Shown: positions 19,447 to 29,362, counted from the first letter of the stretch. The stretch: 64,000 nucleotides of DNA from an uncultured Porphyromonadaceae bacterium (GCA_900550395.1 URSD01000006.1:1-64000); one strand, 5' to 3'. Program-made: numbers and translations. Notes: generated from the letters alone by a model not told the origin.

Positions 19447-20871
19447 ATGAATTTTTTACGCAACATTTCTTTTGCTGTGGCGTCGGCGCTCTCGGTGTCT
19501 GCCGTCGCGCAGAATGCCTTGTCGCTCGACCAGTGCATAGCTGTGGCCCTCAGCGAAAATCCTACGGTGCGCGTGGCCGATATGGAAATAAAACGTCTCG
19601 ATTATTCGCATGACGAGACCCTGTCGCAGCTGCTGCCTCAAATTAATTTCGGAGCCAATTACTCGCGTATGCTCGCCAAGCAGGTGATGTATATGAGCAT
19701 GGACGTGCCGGGACTCGGCGGAGGAACGGACGGCGACGGCAGCGAAGATGGCGGCGAGACCGAAAGCCGTGCCGCATCGCGCAAGGGCGGCAACGAGAAC
19801 GGCATCAAGATGGGTCTTGACAACAGTTATCAGGTCGGCTTCTCTGCATCGGTTCCGCTGATAGCCCCGCAGCTGTGGAAGTCGTTGAAACTCAGTAATA
19901 CGCAGATACTTCAATCGGTAGAACAGGCCCGCGCATCGCGCCTCGACCTCGTGAACCAGGTGAAGGACGCCTACTACGCTCTCATGCTGGCGCAGGACTC
20001 GCGCAGGGTGGTGCAGGAGAGCTACGATATGGCCGCCCTCACGCACGACACTTATCAGAAACAGTTTCAGGCCGGAACCGCATCCGACTATGATGTGCTG
20101 CGCAGCTCCGTAGCCATGAAGAACATAGAGCCGGAACTGATTCAGGCCGATATAGCCATCAAGCAGGCGCGGCTGCAGTTGCTGGTGCTGATGGGAGTCG
20201 AGGCCGACTTCCCTCTCGAGATCAGCGGAAAGCTTTCGGACTACGAGAGCACCATGTTCGACGAGGCTATGAAGATAGAGAGCGATTACTCTCAGAACAG
20301 CAGCCTGATGCTCAACACTCTGCAACAGCGCTCGCTGCGCGATGCCCTCGATGTGCAGCGCATGGCGTGGCTGCCGACAATATCGGCCAGCTTCAATTAC
20401 TACTGGAATAGCTACAGTAACGGTTCGCCTTTCAAGAACTTCCGGTGGAGCAATTCATCCACCTTCGGGCTGTCGCTGTCGCTGCCGATATTTACAGGCG
20501 GCGCGCGCTACAGTCGCCAGCGCCAGGCGCAGGTACAGCTCACCGAGTCGGTGCTTCAGCGTCAGAACCTCGAACATACCGTGGGCATGCAGGTCGACCT
20601 TGCAATTGACAATATCCGGCAGAATATGCGCCAGATTTCATCGTCGTCCGAGAGCGTGAACGAGGCCACGCGCGCCCACGACATTATGGAGAAATCATTT
20701 GCCATCGGTGCCGCAAGTTATCTCGACCTGCGTGACAGCGAACTCGCGCTCACGCGCTCGCGGCTCGCCTATTACCAGAGCATTTACAACTATCTTGTGG
20801 CCGCCAGCCAGCTCGAGTTGCTGCGTGGCACGGCTCCCCTCGACAGCTACAAAAACCTGATTAACCAATAA
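19447..20871 (+). CDS. TolC-family outer-membrane efflux protein
   Basis: Outer-membrane channel of the tripartite RND pump encoded with the next two genes (474 aa). A signal peptide (cut near AVA-QN, residue 22) precedes ALSLDQCIAVALSENPTV, the usual first helix of the family, and the two long helical repeats follow. Residues about 90-120 hold an unusual Gly/Asp/Glu-rich insert (GGGTDGDGSEDGGE) where the first outer-membrane hairpin should be, so the extracellular loop may be extended. It is the first gene of the four-gene operon; 6 bp separate it from the adaptor gene. Confidence 0.93.
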   Translation: MNFLRNISFAVASALSVSAVAQNALSLDQCIAVALSENPTVRVADMEIKRLDYSHDETLSQLLPQINFGANYSRMLAKQVMYMSMDVPGLGGGTDGDGSEDGGETESRAASRKGGNENGIKMGLDNSYQVGFSASVPLIAPQLWKSLKLSNTQILQSVEQARASRLDLVNQVKDAYYALMLAQDSRRVVQESYDMAALTHDTYQKQFQAGTASDYDVLRSSVAMKNIEPELIQADIAIKQARLQLLVLMGVEADFPLEISGKLSDYESTMFDEAMKIESDYSQNSSLMLNTLQQRSLRDALDVQRMAWLPTISASFNYYWNSYSNGSPFKNFRWSNSSTFGLSLSLPIFTGGARYSRQRQAQVQLTESVLQRQNLEHTVGMQVDLAIDNIRQNMRQISSSSESVNEATRAHDIMEKSFAIGAASYLDLRDSELALTRSRLAYYQSIYNYLVAASQLELLRGTAPLDSYKNLINQ

Positions 20872-20877
20872 ACCTCC

Positions 20878-21897
20878 ATGAACCATACATTAATCCGTTT
20901 TCTTGCCGGCGCTGCCGCAATTGTCTCCGTCGCTGCCTGCTCCGACGCCGATAAGAATACCCAGGCGCAGAAAGAAGAACTGCCGATGGTGGAAATCGGC
21001 AAGGCTGAAGTCCGGGACGTGCCGCAGACCAAGGAATATACAGCCAATGTCGAGGCCTACAACGTGAACAATATTTCACCGTCCGCGCCGAACCGCATAA
21101 AGACGATAGCCGCGGAGGTGGGCGACCCGGTGCGCCGCGGCCAGGTGCTCGTCACTCTTGACGGTGCGTCGCTCGAGCAGCTGAAGATCAATCTCGACCA
21201 GCTCGAACGCGACTACAACCGCGCGGTGACACTGCTTGAAATAGGCGCAGGCACGCAGCAGAGCGTCGACCAGCTCAAGGCTCAGCTCGACGCTGCCCGC
21301 AGCCAGTACAACAACGCCCGGGAGAACACCGTGCTCGTGTCGCCCGTAAGCGGTGTAGTCACGGCACGCAACTACGACCCGGGCGACATGACCGGCACGC
21401 AGCCGGTGCTGACCGTCGGCCAGCTCTCGCCTGTAGTGAAGATCATCATCAATGCTTCGGAGAGCGATCTGACGAAGATTGCCCGCGGCAAGCAGGTGAG
21501 CATAGCTTTCGACGCTCTTCCCGACGAGCAGTTTGAAGGTACCGTGGCCCGTGTGTACCCGTCCGTCGACCCCACGACACGAACCTTTGAAGCCGAAATA
21601 CAGATTAAGAATCCCGGCGAGAGACTGCGCCCCGGCATGTTTGCCCGCGTGACGCTCGACCACGGCTCGCAGCAGCGCGTGGTGGTGCCCGACCGCGCCG
21701 TGGTCAAGCAGACCGGCAGCGGCAACCGCTATGTGTACGTGTACAGCAACGGTCGCGTGAGCTATAACCGTGTCGAGCTGGGACGCCGTCTCGGCGATGC
21801 CTACGAGCTGCTCTGCGGTGTGGCCGACGGCGACACCGTGGTGGTGGGCGGACAGTCGCGTCTCGCCGATGGCGTAGAGGTAGAAATTCTGAAATAA
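20878..21897 (+). CDS. RND efflux periplasmic adaptor (membrane fusion protein)
   Basis: Links the inner-membrane RND pump to the TolC-like channel (339 aa). The signal sequence ends in a lipobox-like SVAACSD (Cys20), so it is probably lipid-anchored like AcrA. A lipoyl/barrel-sandwich half (EVGDPVRRGQVLVTLDG) is followed by an alpha-hairpin (about 95-145), the second lipoyl half (SPVSGVVTARNYDPGDMTG), a beta-barrel and a membrane-proximal domain (RVVVPDRAVVKQ). The hairpin is short. It lies 6 bp after tolC and 23 bp before the pump gene. Confidence 0.93.
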   Translation: MNHTLIRFLAGAAAIVSVAACSDADKNTQAQKEELPMVEIGKAEVRDVPQTKEYTANVEAYNVNNISPSAPNRIKTIAAEVGDPVRRGQVLVTLDGASLEQLKINLDQLERDYNRAVTLLEIGAGTQQSVDQLKAQLDAARSQYNNARENTVLVSPVSGVVTARNYDPGDMTGTQPVLTVGQLSPVVKIIINASESDLTKIARGKQVSIAFDALPDEQFEGTVARVYPSVDPTTRTFEAEIQIKNPGERLRPGMFARVTLDHGSQQRVVVPDRAVVKQTGSGNRYVYVYSNGRVSYNRVELGRRLGDAYELLCGVADGDTVVVGGQSRLADGVEVEILK

Positions 21898-21920
21898 AAC
21901 TCTCTTAACTCACCACTCAT

Positions 21921-24900
21921 ATGAGTCTATACGGCAGCGCTGTCAGGCGGCCTATCATGACTACGCTTTGCTTTGTGGCGGTAGTCATCCTCGGCCTCTT
22001 TTCGCTAAAAACACTTCCTATCGACCTCTATCCGGATGTCGAGACAAACACGCTGATGGTGATGACGTCGTATCAGGGCGCCAGCGCCCAGGATATAGAG
22101 CAGAACGTCACCCGCCCTCTGGAGAACGTGCTCAACTCCGTCAACGACCTCAAGCACATCACATCCAAGAGCCGCGAGGGCATATCGGTGATTACTCTTG
22201 AATTCGAGTACGGCAAGGACATCGACGTACTCACGAACGACGTGCGCGACAAGCTCGACCTCGTGTCGTCGGCTCTCCCGGACGATGCCGAGAATCCTAC
22301 GATTTTCAAGTTCTCGTCGGACATGATTCCCATTGTCATGCTCTCTGTGAGGGCATCTGAGAGCATGCCCGGCCTGTACAAGATTCTCGACGAGGCCGTG
22401 GCAAATCCGTTGGCGCGTATCAACGGCGTCGGCTCCGTGAGCATATCGGGTGCGCCCAAGCGTGAGATACATATCTACGCCGACCCTACGCGCATGGAAG
22501 CCTACAACATCAGCATCGAGCAGATAGCGCAGGTGGTGGCGGCCGAGAACCGCAATATCCCCGGCGGCTCGTTCGACATAGGTTCCGACACCTATTCGAT
22601 GCGTGTGCAGGGCGAGTTCAGCTCGTCCGACCAGATGGCCGACATTGTGGTGGGAAGCCACGAGGGACGCAACGTGTATCTGCGCGATGTGGCCCGCATC
22701 GACGACTCGCTTGAGGAGCGCGCGCAGCAGACCTACAACGACGGCGAGAAAGGTGCCATGGTTATCATTCAGAAACAGAGTGGCGCCAATTCGGTGGAGA
22801 TCTCCAACAAGGTACTCCAGATGCTTCCCTCGCTTCAGAAGCGACTGCCGAGCGACGTCAAGCTCGGAATCATTGTCGACACCTCCGACAATATCCGCAA
22901 CACCATAGCCTCTCTGGTGGAGACGGTGCTGTACGCGTTGCTGTTTGTGGTTATCGTGGTGTTCTTCTTCCTGGGACGCTGGCGCGCCACGCTCATCATC
23001 ACCATCACCATTCCTATCTCGCTTATAGCCTCGTTCATCTATCTCGCCATCACGGGCAATTCGCTGAACATCGTCTCGCTGTCGGCGCTGTCTATATCAA
23101 TCGGTATGGTGGTCGACGACGCGATTGTGGTGCTTGAGAACGTAACTACCCATATAGAACGCGGCTCAGACCCGAAACAGGCAGCCGTACACGGAACCAA
23201 TGAGGTGGCTATCAGTGTAATCGCTTCCACTCTTACTCTTATTGCCGTATTCTTCCCGCTGACACTCGTCACGGGCATGACCGGCGTGCTTTTCCGTCAG
23301 CTCGGCTGGATGGTAACCATCATGATGATAATATCCACCACCTGCGCGCTGTCTCTCACGCCCATGCTTTGCAGCCTGCTGCTGCGCCGCGACACGAAGC
23401 ACGGCAAAATCTACCGTATATTCTTCACTCCCATCAACCGCGGCCTTGACGCATTCGACCGCGGCTACGGCCGTCTGCTCACCTGGGTGGTATCGCACAA
23501 GCTCATTACGGGCATTGCATGTATGGCTACCTTCTTCGGTTCGCTGGTACTTCTGGGACGCGTGGGTACGGAATTTTTCCCGACCGCCGACGACGGCCGT
23601 CTCAGCGTCAGCCTCGAGCTGCCGATAGGCACCCGCGTGGAGATATCGCAGGAGCTCACGGCACGCCTCGTGGAGGAATGGCGCGAGAAATATCCGGAAA
23701 TCAAGGTTATAAACTACACCACCGGTTCGGCCGACAGCGACAACACCTTTGCCTCGCTGCGCGACAACGGTCCGCACATCATCTCCATGAACATCCGCCT
23801 GAGCGATCCCGGCGACCGCGAGCGCAGCATCACGGAGATTGCCGCCGGCATGCGCCGCGACCTCAGGCAGTATCCGCAGTTCAAGAAGGCACAGGTGCAG
23901 GTGGGCGGCGGCGCCGGCATGGGCGGTCAGGCCACCATCGACTATGAGATATACGGCTACGATTTCGAAGCTACCGACAGCATGGCGGCACGCCTGAAGA
24001 CGGTACTCGAAGGCATACCAGGAACGGCCGACGTGTTCATCAGCCGTTCCGACTATCAGCCTGAATATCAGGTGGACTTCGACCGCGAGAAGCTGGCTAT
24101 CTACGGCCTGAATCTCCAGACCGCCGCCACATATCTGCGCAACCGCATCAACGGCACCATAGCCTCGCGCTTCCGCGAGGACGGTGAGGAATATGACATC
24201 ATGGTGATGTACGACCCGGCCCATCGCCAGAGCATAGACGACATCGAGAACATACTGATATATAACGCAGCCGGCAAAGGTGTGCGCCTGCGCGACGTCG
24301 GCACAGTGGTGGAACGCTCCACGCCGCCCACCATCGAGCGTAAGGACCGCGAGCGCATCGTGACGGTGAAAACAACCGTGCAGGATGTACCCATGAGTCA
24401 GATAGTTGAGGCTTCACAGAAGGAAATCGACCGTATGGACATACCCCAGGGCATATCCATCTCGCTCAGCGGCAGCTACGAGGACCAGCAGGACTCGTTC
24501 TCCGACCTGCTCATGCTTGCCATTCTCATTGTGATACTCGTCTACATAGTGATGGCAGCACAGTTCGAGAGTTATACCTATCCCGCCATCATCATGACGT
24601 CGCTGCTCTTCGCCTTCTCGGGTGTGTTCATTATCCTGTGGCTCACCGGCCACACGCTCAACGTGATGAGTATGATCGGCGCCATTATGCTTATCGGTAT
24701 CGTGGTGAAGAACGGTATCGTGCTCATCGACTATATCACGCTCAACCGCGAGCGCGGCATGAGCATCCGCCGCGCCGTGATACTTGGCGGTGAATCGCGT
24801 CTGCGTCCCGTGGTGATGACTACGCTGACAACCATCCTTGGCATGGTGCCTATGGCTGTCGGCACAGGTCAGGGTGCCGAGATGTGGCGCCCGATGGGTA

Positions 24901-25049
24901 CGGCCGTGATAGGCGGTCTTACGTTCTCTACCGTGCTGACGCTTCTTTTCGTGCCAATGCTCTACTGTGTGTTCGCCCATAACGGCATACGCAACACCCG
25001 CAAGAAGCTGCGCAAGGCATTTCTCATAAACAAAAACGACAGAAAATGA
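21921..25049 (+). CDS. RND efflux permease, HAE1 type
   Basis: Inner-membrane proton-driven pump (1042 aa). Twelve membrane segments are expected, with two large periplasmic loops after TM1 and TM7. TM4 carries IGMVVDDAIVVLEN near residue 400; the Asp-Asp pair is the proton relay of hydrophobe/amphiphile pumps (AcrB, MdtB), whereas heavy-metal CzcA-type pumps usually show a different motif. The start MSLYGSAVRRPIMTTLCF is typical of the Bacteroidetes branch. Substrates cannot be named. It overlaps the downstream PII-like gene by 4 bp. Confidence 0.94.
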   Translation: MSLYGSAVRRPIMTTLCFVAVVILGLFSLKTLPIDLYPDVETNTLMVMTSYQGASAQDIEQNVTRPLENVLNSVNDLKHITSKSREGISVITLEFEYGKDIDVLTNDVRDKLDLVSSALPDDAENPTIFKFSSDMIPIVMLSVRASESMPGLYKILDEAVANPLARINGVGSVSISGAPKREIHIYADPTRMEAYNISIEQIAQVVAAENRNIPGGSFDIGSDTYSMRVQGEFSSSDQMADIVVGSHEGRNVYLRDVARIDDSLEERAQQTYNDGEKGAMVIIQKQSGANSVEISNKVLQMLPSLQKRLPSDVKLGIIVDTSDNIRNTIASLVETVLYALLFVVIVVFFFLGRWRATLIITITIPISLIASFIYLAITGNSLNIVSLSALSISIGMVVDDAIVVLENVTTHIERGSDPKQAAVHGTNEVAISVIASTLTLIAVFFPLTLVTGMTGVLFRQLGWMVTIMMIISTTCALSLTPMLCSLLLRRDTKHGKIYRIFFTPINRGLDAFDRGYGRLLTWVVSHKLITGIACMATFFGSLVLLGRVGTEFFPTADDGRLSVSLELPIGTRVEISQELTARLVEEWREKYPEIKVINYTTGSADSDNTFASLRDNGPHIISMNIRLSDPGDRERSITEIAAGMRRDLRQYPQFKKAQVQVGGGAGMGGQATIDYEIYGYDFEATDSMAARLKTVLEGIPGTADVFISRSDYQPEYQVDFDREKLAIYGLNLQTAATYLRNRINGTIASRFREDGEEYDIMVMYDPAHRQSIDDIENILIYNAAGKGVRLRDVGTVVERSTPPTIERKDRERIVTVKTTVQDVPMSQIVEASQKEIDRMDIPQGISISLSGSYEDQQDSFSDLLMLAILIVILVYIVMAAQFESYTYPAIIMTSLLFAFSGVFIILWLTGHTLNVMSMIGAIMLIGIVVKNGIVLIDYITLNRERGMSIRRAVILGGESRLRPVVMTTLTTILGMVPMAVGTGQGAEMWRPMGTAVIGGLTFSTVLTLLFVPMLYCVFAHNGIRNTRKKLRKAFLINKNDRK

Positions 25050-25339
25050 AATCGATACTTATAACATTCGACCAGGCTCACCGCGAGCGCATCATCGAAA
25101 TCCTTGACCGGAGCAATTGCCGCGGGTTCACCGCCTGGCAGACGGTGGAGGGACGCGGGAGTGTCGACGGCGAGCCTCACTATGGTTCGCATGCGTGGCC
25201 CTCGATGGCTTCGGCCATAATAACCGTTGTGCCTGACGAACGTGTGGCTATGCTGCTCGACCGCCTTCGTGCCCTTGATGCCGAACGTCCCAAACTCGGC
25301 CTCCGAGCCTTTGTCTGGAATATCGAGCAGGCTGTCTGA
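25046..25339 (+). CDS. Small PII-like protein of the RND operon
   Basis: A 97-aa cytosolic protein with no signal or membrane segment. The pattern KSILITFDQAHRERIIEIL, then RGFTAWQTVEGRG, then AIITVVPDERVAMLLDRL resembles the beta-alpha-beta ferredoxin-like fold of PII/CutA-type signalling proteins, including small ones linked to metal and drug RND pumps. The canonical PII T-loop tyrosine and ATP motifs are not obvious. The ATGA overlap with the permease gene suggests it acts on or senses for the pump. Family assignment is by pattern only. Confidence 0.65.
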   Translation: MKSILITFDQAHRERIIEILDRSNCRGFTAWQTVEGRGSVDGEPHYGSHAWPSMASAIITVVPDERVAMLLDRLRALDAERPKLGLRAFVWNIEQAV

Positions 25340-25359
25340 TATCGGTTGCCTTGTCCGTA

Positions 25360-25398
25360 AAAAACGCCCCGCAGTCACAAAGGCCGCGGGGCGTTTTT
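25360..25398. terminator. Bidirectional terminator between convergent operons
   Basis: AAAAACGCCCCGC (25360-25372) pairs perfectly with 25386-25398 around a 13-nt loop, giving a GC-rich stem with T5 on either strand. It serves the efflux operon (plus) and the secreted protein gene (minus). Confidence 0.9.
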
Positions 25399-25414
25399 AT
25401 GGGTGTATGGTGGA

Positions 25415-27748
25415 TTATTTCACTGCCATTTTGCGGGCGGTGCCGTCGGAGTAGCGGACGATGTACATACCCGGGACAACGCCGTCGGCGCGGCGGCCGT
25501 TAAGGTCGTAGATGCCGGTGACGGTGGAGCCTTCCGGTGCGGCTGTGATGTCGCTGATGCCTGCCTGCTGCTTGAGGGGCACTGTCACTTCTACGCCGGG
25601 ACCGCTGACGGTGACATCGCCTTCGGCTATGACATCCGTATCGTCGTGAGCGAGCGTCAGCACGCACTCGTCATAGCGTCCGGCTACGGTGGCCGTGACG
25701 CCAGCCGGAGCCTTTACGCTGAGTTTGGCACCGTCGAAATAACTGCCGAGGGGAACGTTGACAGCTGTGCCGTCGCCGGGCAGCTCGATGTTCTTGGTCT
25801 CGCAGGTGAGCCAGGGATGCTCGGCGTGGAGGCCGATGGCGAACGCGTTGTAGTATTCGCCCAGCGGACCCTCCTGATCGGCGATAGGTGTGGCGCTGAA
25901 GCGGTATGCCGTGTTGCCCATGATGCGTATGCGTTTTGTTATCCAGCCATGGCACAGCATGTTGGCGTTCGGAATAAAGGACTGCATGGGAGCGAAGTAT
26001 TCCACCTTGTCGCTGTTGAATCCGGTGAGGTAAACGACATAGGCAACGGTTTCGTCGGTAGCCTGAACTATGGCCGGTGTGTCGAAGTTGAAGGGAATGC
26101 ACAGCGTGGTGTTGTGTCCGCCGTTCACGTCGTCCCTGATGATGTCGGCGCCTGTGCATGTGGCGGTGGCAACGGGTGTCTGCACATCGGGGTCAAAGAC
26201 ATATGAATCATCAAGAGCGAAGATGCGCAGTGTGAGGACAGCATCATCGGCAATGGTACCTTTTGCGAAGACGTCGGCGCCGTTCACAACCATCGGAGCC
26301 TGCGAGGGGTAGATGAAGTTGAGGATGCCGTCGAGCTGCACGTCGTCGCCTTCCTCCGGTTCGTCGCCTCGTAGTGTATAGTCAAGCCAATATTTGTTTG
26401 TGTTGGCATTGTGTCCGAAAATCGGGAGAGTGGCATCGCCGAATTTCTCAGAGTCTACGACGGCAATGGTTATGTCGTTGTAGGCGTATAGGAAAGGCAT
26501 CAGCGACGCCTCAAACATACCGTCTGACAGCTTGTACTCGGGTTTGCCTCCGGCCTGGAAGACTGCGTAGGCCGACGTTGCGGTGCCGGGCGACGTGTGA
26601 GGCGCAGTGCCTGTAAGGACAGGCGGATAGAAGAAATTGTTTCGCTTTGTGTTGTCGCTGGAATAGTCGGGAATATACTGCACGGTGAGAGTCTCGTCGC
26701 TGCCCCCGTCTACCATTTCTGCGGTGACAGGATCGCAGTAGCTCCAGGCGAAATCGGCACCGTCGATATACGAGGTATTGACCCAGGTCTCGTCGGAGAA
26801 TACGGGAATCTGTGCTATCGGTAAGCTCAGTACCGAGAGGTCGGCGCTTCGATCGAAGCCCCAGTACTGTATGTCGAAGGGCTCCATGAAGCTTATGCCA
26901 TCGAGCTGCGGATAGCCGATGGTGACTTCGTCGAGAAACATTGCGTTTCCGTCGTCGCCGACGTAGCGGAATGCCAGCTGAACTTTTTGGCCGGTGTAGT
27001 CACTGAGGCTGAAGCTTTTCCTCTGCAATGCGGTGGGCGTGAGATTGAAGAGCTCGGCTAAAGACGTGTCCTTGTAGTCATCGGCGAAGTCGTGCAGCAT
27101 GGTCCAGTCTGTGTCATTTTCGGCCTTGACCATAATTTGCAGAGTGGCGGCAACTATCTTGTCGCCCTCATATTCCATTGTTTCCCAATTTATGTTTTCC
27201 ATGCTGAACAGGAATATGGGGTCGATATAGGCCATGAAGCTGAAGACCATGCCGTCGGCAACCTCACAGGGCGGTGTAATCAGCCATTCGTCCTGGTCGA
27301 AGCCGAAATTGATAGCCATGAAATAGTCGCCGTCGCTGGGAACCGGTAAGCCATCGGTTTTCGGGCATATGCCCCATGTTTCTTTGAAATCTTCGGTCGT
27401 CTGCTTCCGTGTCCATCCCTCAGGAAGCCATTCGGCATTCGTGCCGTCCCAGCCTTCGAAGCTTTCGTAGAGGGGTGCTCCGTCGGGAGCCACTCTGTTT
27501 TGAGCCTTGCGCGTGGCCGGCTTCATGATGGCGGAACCGAGCCGGTTGTCGATGCGCTTCAGCTTGTCGTGAGTGATAGCAATGCCTTTGGCAGGCTTGC
27601 GGGACCCGGCAATGACGCTTTTGTCTTTAGTCTTGCTGATTTTTACGTTCCGGACGGTGTTGACGCGTATGGCGCTTTCGTCCGGTGTGGCTGCTGCCAT
27701 TCCGAGTACGGAAACCGAGAGCAGAACGGGGAGTAAAAAATGTTTCAT
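25415..27748 (-). CDS. Secreted choice-of-anchor J-type protein with C-terminal sorting-like tail
   Basis: Large exported protein (777 aa from the ATG at 27748, MKHFLLPVLLSVSVLG; upstream ATGs give a poorer signal peptide). Residues about 95-260 resemble a choice-of-anchor J/MAM-like jelly roll (YESFEGWDG, then LPEGWTRKQ, then DEWLITPP). The middle is beta-rich and unassigned. The last 40 residues (GIYDLNGRRADGVVPGMYIV, then RYSDG) look like the C-terminal domain of type IX secretion substrates in Bacteroidales. No catalytic motif is seen; it may be an adhesin or surface binding protein. It has its own -7 element at 27788-27795. Confidence 0.75.
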   Translation of the reverse strand: MKHFLLPVLLSVSVLGMAAATPDESAIRVNTVRNVKISKTKDKSVIAGSRKPAKGIAITHDKLKRIDNRLGSAIMKPATRKAQNRVAPDGAPLYESFEGWDGTNAEWLPEGWTRKQTTEDFKETWGICPKTDGLPVPSDGDYFMAINFGFDQDEWLITPPCEVADGMVFSFMAYIDPIFLFSMENINWETMEYEGDKIVAATLQIMVKAENDTDWTMLHDFADDYKDTSLAELFNLTPTALQRKSFSLSDYTGQKVQLAFRYVGDDGNAMFLDEVTIGYPQLDGISFMEPFDIQYWGFDRSADLSVLSLPIAQIPVFSDETWVNTSYIDGADFAWSYCDPVTAEMVDGGSDETLTVQYIPDYSSDNTKRNNFFYPPVLTGTAPHTSPGTATSAYAVFQAGGKPEYKLSDGMFEASLMPFLYAYNDITIAVVDSEKFGDATLPIFGHNANTNKYWLDYTLRGDEPEEGDDVQLDGILNFIYPSQAPMVVNGADVFAKGTIADDAVLTLRIFALDDSYVFDPDVQTPVATATCTGADIIRDDVNGGHNTTLCIPFNFDTPAIVQATDETVAYVVYLTGFNSDKVEYFAPMQSFIPNANMLCHGWITKRIRIMGNTAYRFSATPIADQEGPLGEYYNAFAIGLHAEHPWLTCETKNIELPGDGTAVNVPLGSYFDGAKLSVKAPAGVTATVAGRYDECVLTLAHDDTDVIAEGDVTVSGPGVEVTVPLKQQAGISDITAAPEGSTVTGIYDLNGRRADGVVPGMYIVRYSDGTARKMAVK

Positions 27749-27787
27749 TAGCATAAACATTATGTGAGTAAATATGGTTTTTCGTTG

Positions 27788-27795
27788 CAAAATTA
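27788..27795 (-). promoter_or_regulatory. -7 element for the secreted protein gene
   Basis: TAATTTTG on the minus strand (TAnnTTTG), 39 nt before the ATG at 27748 and just after the amidase terminator. No clear -33. Confidence 0.5.
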
Positions 27796-27804
27796 ATAAA
27801 AAAA

Positions 27805-27850
27805 TGTCGCAGTTGCATAAAATTGTTATAATTTATATGCAACTGCGACA
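27805..27850 (-). terminator. Terminator of the amidase gene
   Basis: A perfect 15-bp inverted repeat (27805-27819 with 27836-27850) is followed on the minus strand by a T7 run. The 16-nt loop can pair further (AAATT with AATTT) after a bulge. Confidence 0.88.
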
Positions 27851-27877
27851 AAATGATTTTGGAAACTGCGTCGAGCG

Positions 27878-29347
27878 CTATCTGGCCTCGCGCATATAGT
27901 CTTCAAGTCCGAGCATTATCTGGCGGGCCATGCGGGTGCGGAATTCGGGGTCGGCAAGCAGGTTTTCCTCTTCAAGCGAGCTCATGAACAGTCCCTCCAC
28001 AAGCATGTTGGGGTAGTCGGTAGGACCGTTGAGAGAGAAATTGAAATTGCCGACGAGCCCGTAGAAAGTAACATCGAGTTCAAGCAGGCGGCGGGCTATG
28101 CTCACGGCCAGCGGACGGTCGAAACTGTGCTTGTAGAGCGCGGATGTGCCCGGTGAAGCCAGTGGACCGCCGCCGGCGTTGTTGTGTACGCTGATGGAAA
28201 TGTCTACGCCGGCGTCGCGCAGGATGCGCTTGCGTTCGGTCATGGACGGCTCGGTGTCGGAGTCGCGGGTGAGGGTGACACGTGCGCCGGCCTGCTCAAG
28301 CATGTCGCGGAGTTTGAGCACTATGTCGAGGTTGATGTCCTTTTCGAGGAGTCCGGAGACGGAACGTGCCCCGGGGTATTTGCCGCCGTGGCCTGCGTCG
28401 AGCCCGACGTGGAGCCCTTTCAGACTGCGTGTCTGTGGAGCGTGGCGCACGTCGATGCGTAGCACGGAACCGTCTCCGTCGCCATAGCTTGCGGTATACC
28501 CCCATACATAGCTGCTTTTAAGCCTTATGAGCATGCGGTAGACGTCGCTTTCTACCTGACGGAAGTCCACACGGTCTATTATGCCGAGGTCGAGTGTGCG
28601 CTGGGTGATCCAGTTGCTGTTGTCGGCCGCGCCGTAGAGTTCAACGCATATTGTGGAGGGATCTCCGTCGTCGGTCCAGCTGGTGTAGGGCAGGCGGGCG
28701 GGAAGGCTTATGGTGACACGGTCGCAGTTTTCTCGGCGTTGTATTGTCCACGAGCCTGTGGTGAGGGTGGGGCGCACGGCGTTGTCTTCCGTGCGGTGCG
28801 CATAGTCTTTGGGAAGGTAGGCGTAGCGGTTGTCACTGAGTCGTACGCGGTAAAGGTCGCCGTATTCGCCCGTGGCTGTAAGTATGATGCCGCGGTCGAG
28901 GAATCCCATCTTCGAGCCGCCGAGGCGGTCGCTGCCGGGACCGTATTGCAGGTAGGCACCGGAGTCGGTGGACACAGCGAAAGGTTCGGGGTATATGGTC
29001 TCGCGTTTGGCCGGCTTTTTTGCTTTCGGAACAGGATGCTGCGCCTCCACGAGTGTCACTTCGAATGTGGTGTCGGCAGAGAGCTTCCCGTGGCGCACTT
29101 TTACGTGTATTTTGTTTTTGCCCGGCGTGAGATCCAGTTCTGTGCCGAAGCATCCGGTGTTGGAATAGACTTTGACGGCCCGACCGTTGACGGAGGCGCT
29201 GGCTCCCGGGGCGGTGATTCCTACTACGGTGTGTGCGGCAGATGTTGTAGACACTTCCGTGCCGCTGACGATGTGCAGGGGTGCTTTTCTGGCGTTGGCG
29301 CCGGCAGAGAGCGTGAGCGCCGCGAGGAGGAGAATGATTTTTTTCAT
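27878..29347 (-). CDS. N-acetylmuramoyl-L-alanine amidase (Amidase_3) with SH3-like N-terminal region
   Basis: Periplasmic peptidoglycan hydrolase of 489 aa that cuts the amide between muramic acid and the stem peptide. A signal peptide (MKKIILLLAALTLSAGANA) leads into a beta-rich region with an SH3-like fold (near 130-190, YLQYGPGSDRLGG and YRVRLSDNRYAYL). The catalytic domain spans about 310-485. Its zinc ligands are visible in LDAGHGG (His), LLEKDINLD (Glu) and ISVHNNA (His). A hairpin with a T6 run separates it from adk upstream. Confidence 0.9.
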   Translation of the reverse strand: MKKIILLLAALTLSAGANARKAPLHIVSGTEVSTTSAAHTVVGITAPGASASVNGRAVKVYSNTGCFGTELDLTPGKNKIHVKVRHGKLSADTTFEVTLVEAQHPVPKAKKPAKRETIYPEPFAVSTDSGAYLQYGPGSDRLGGSKMGFLDRGIILTATGEYGDLYRVRLSDNRYAYLPKDYAHRTEDNAVRPTLTTGSWTIQRRENCDRVTISLPARLPYTSWTDDGDPSTICVELYGAADNSNWITQRTLDLGIIDRVDFRQVESDVYRMLIRLKSSYVWGYTASYGDGDGSVLRIDVRHAPQTRSLKGLHVGLDAGHGGKYPGARSVSGLLEKDINLDIVLKLRDMLEQAGARVTLTRDSDTEPSMTERKRILRDAGVDISISVHNNAGGGPLASPGTSALYKHSFDRPLAVSIARRLLELDVTFYGLVGNFNFSLNGPTDYPNMLVEGLFMSSLEEENLLADPEFRTRMARQIMLGLEDYMREAR

Positions 29348-29362
29348 GGCAGGTGATGTTGT

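Noticed and set aside
21921..25049. Heavy-metal (CzcA-type) RND pump
   Set aside because: TM4 carries the Asp-Asp pair of the hydrophobe/amphiphile family.
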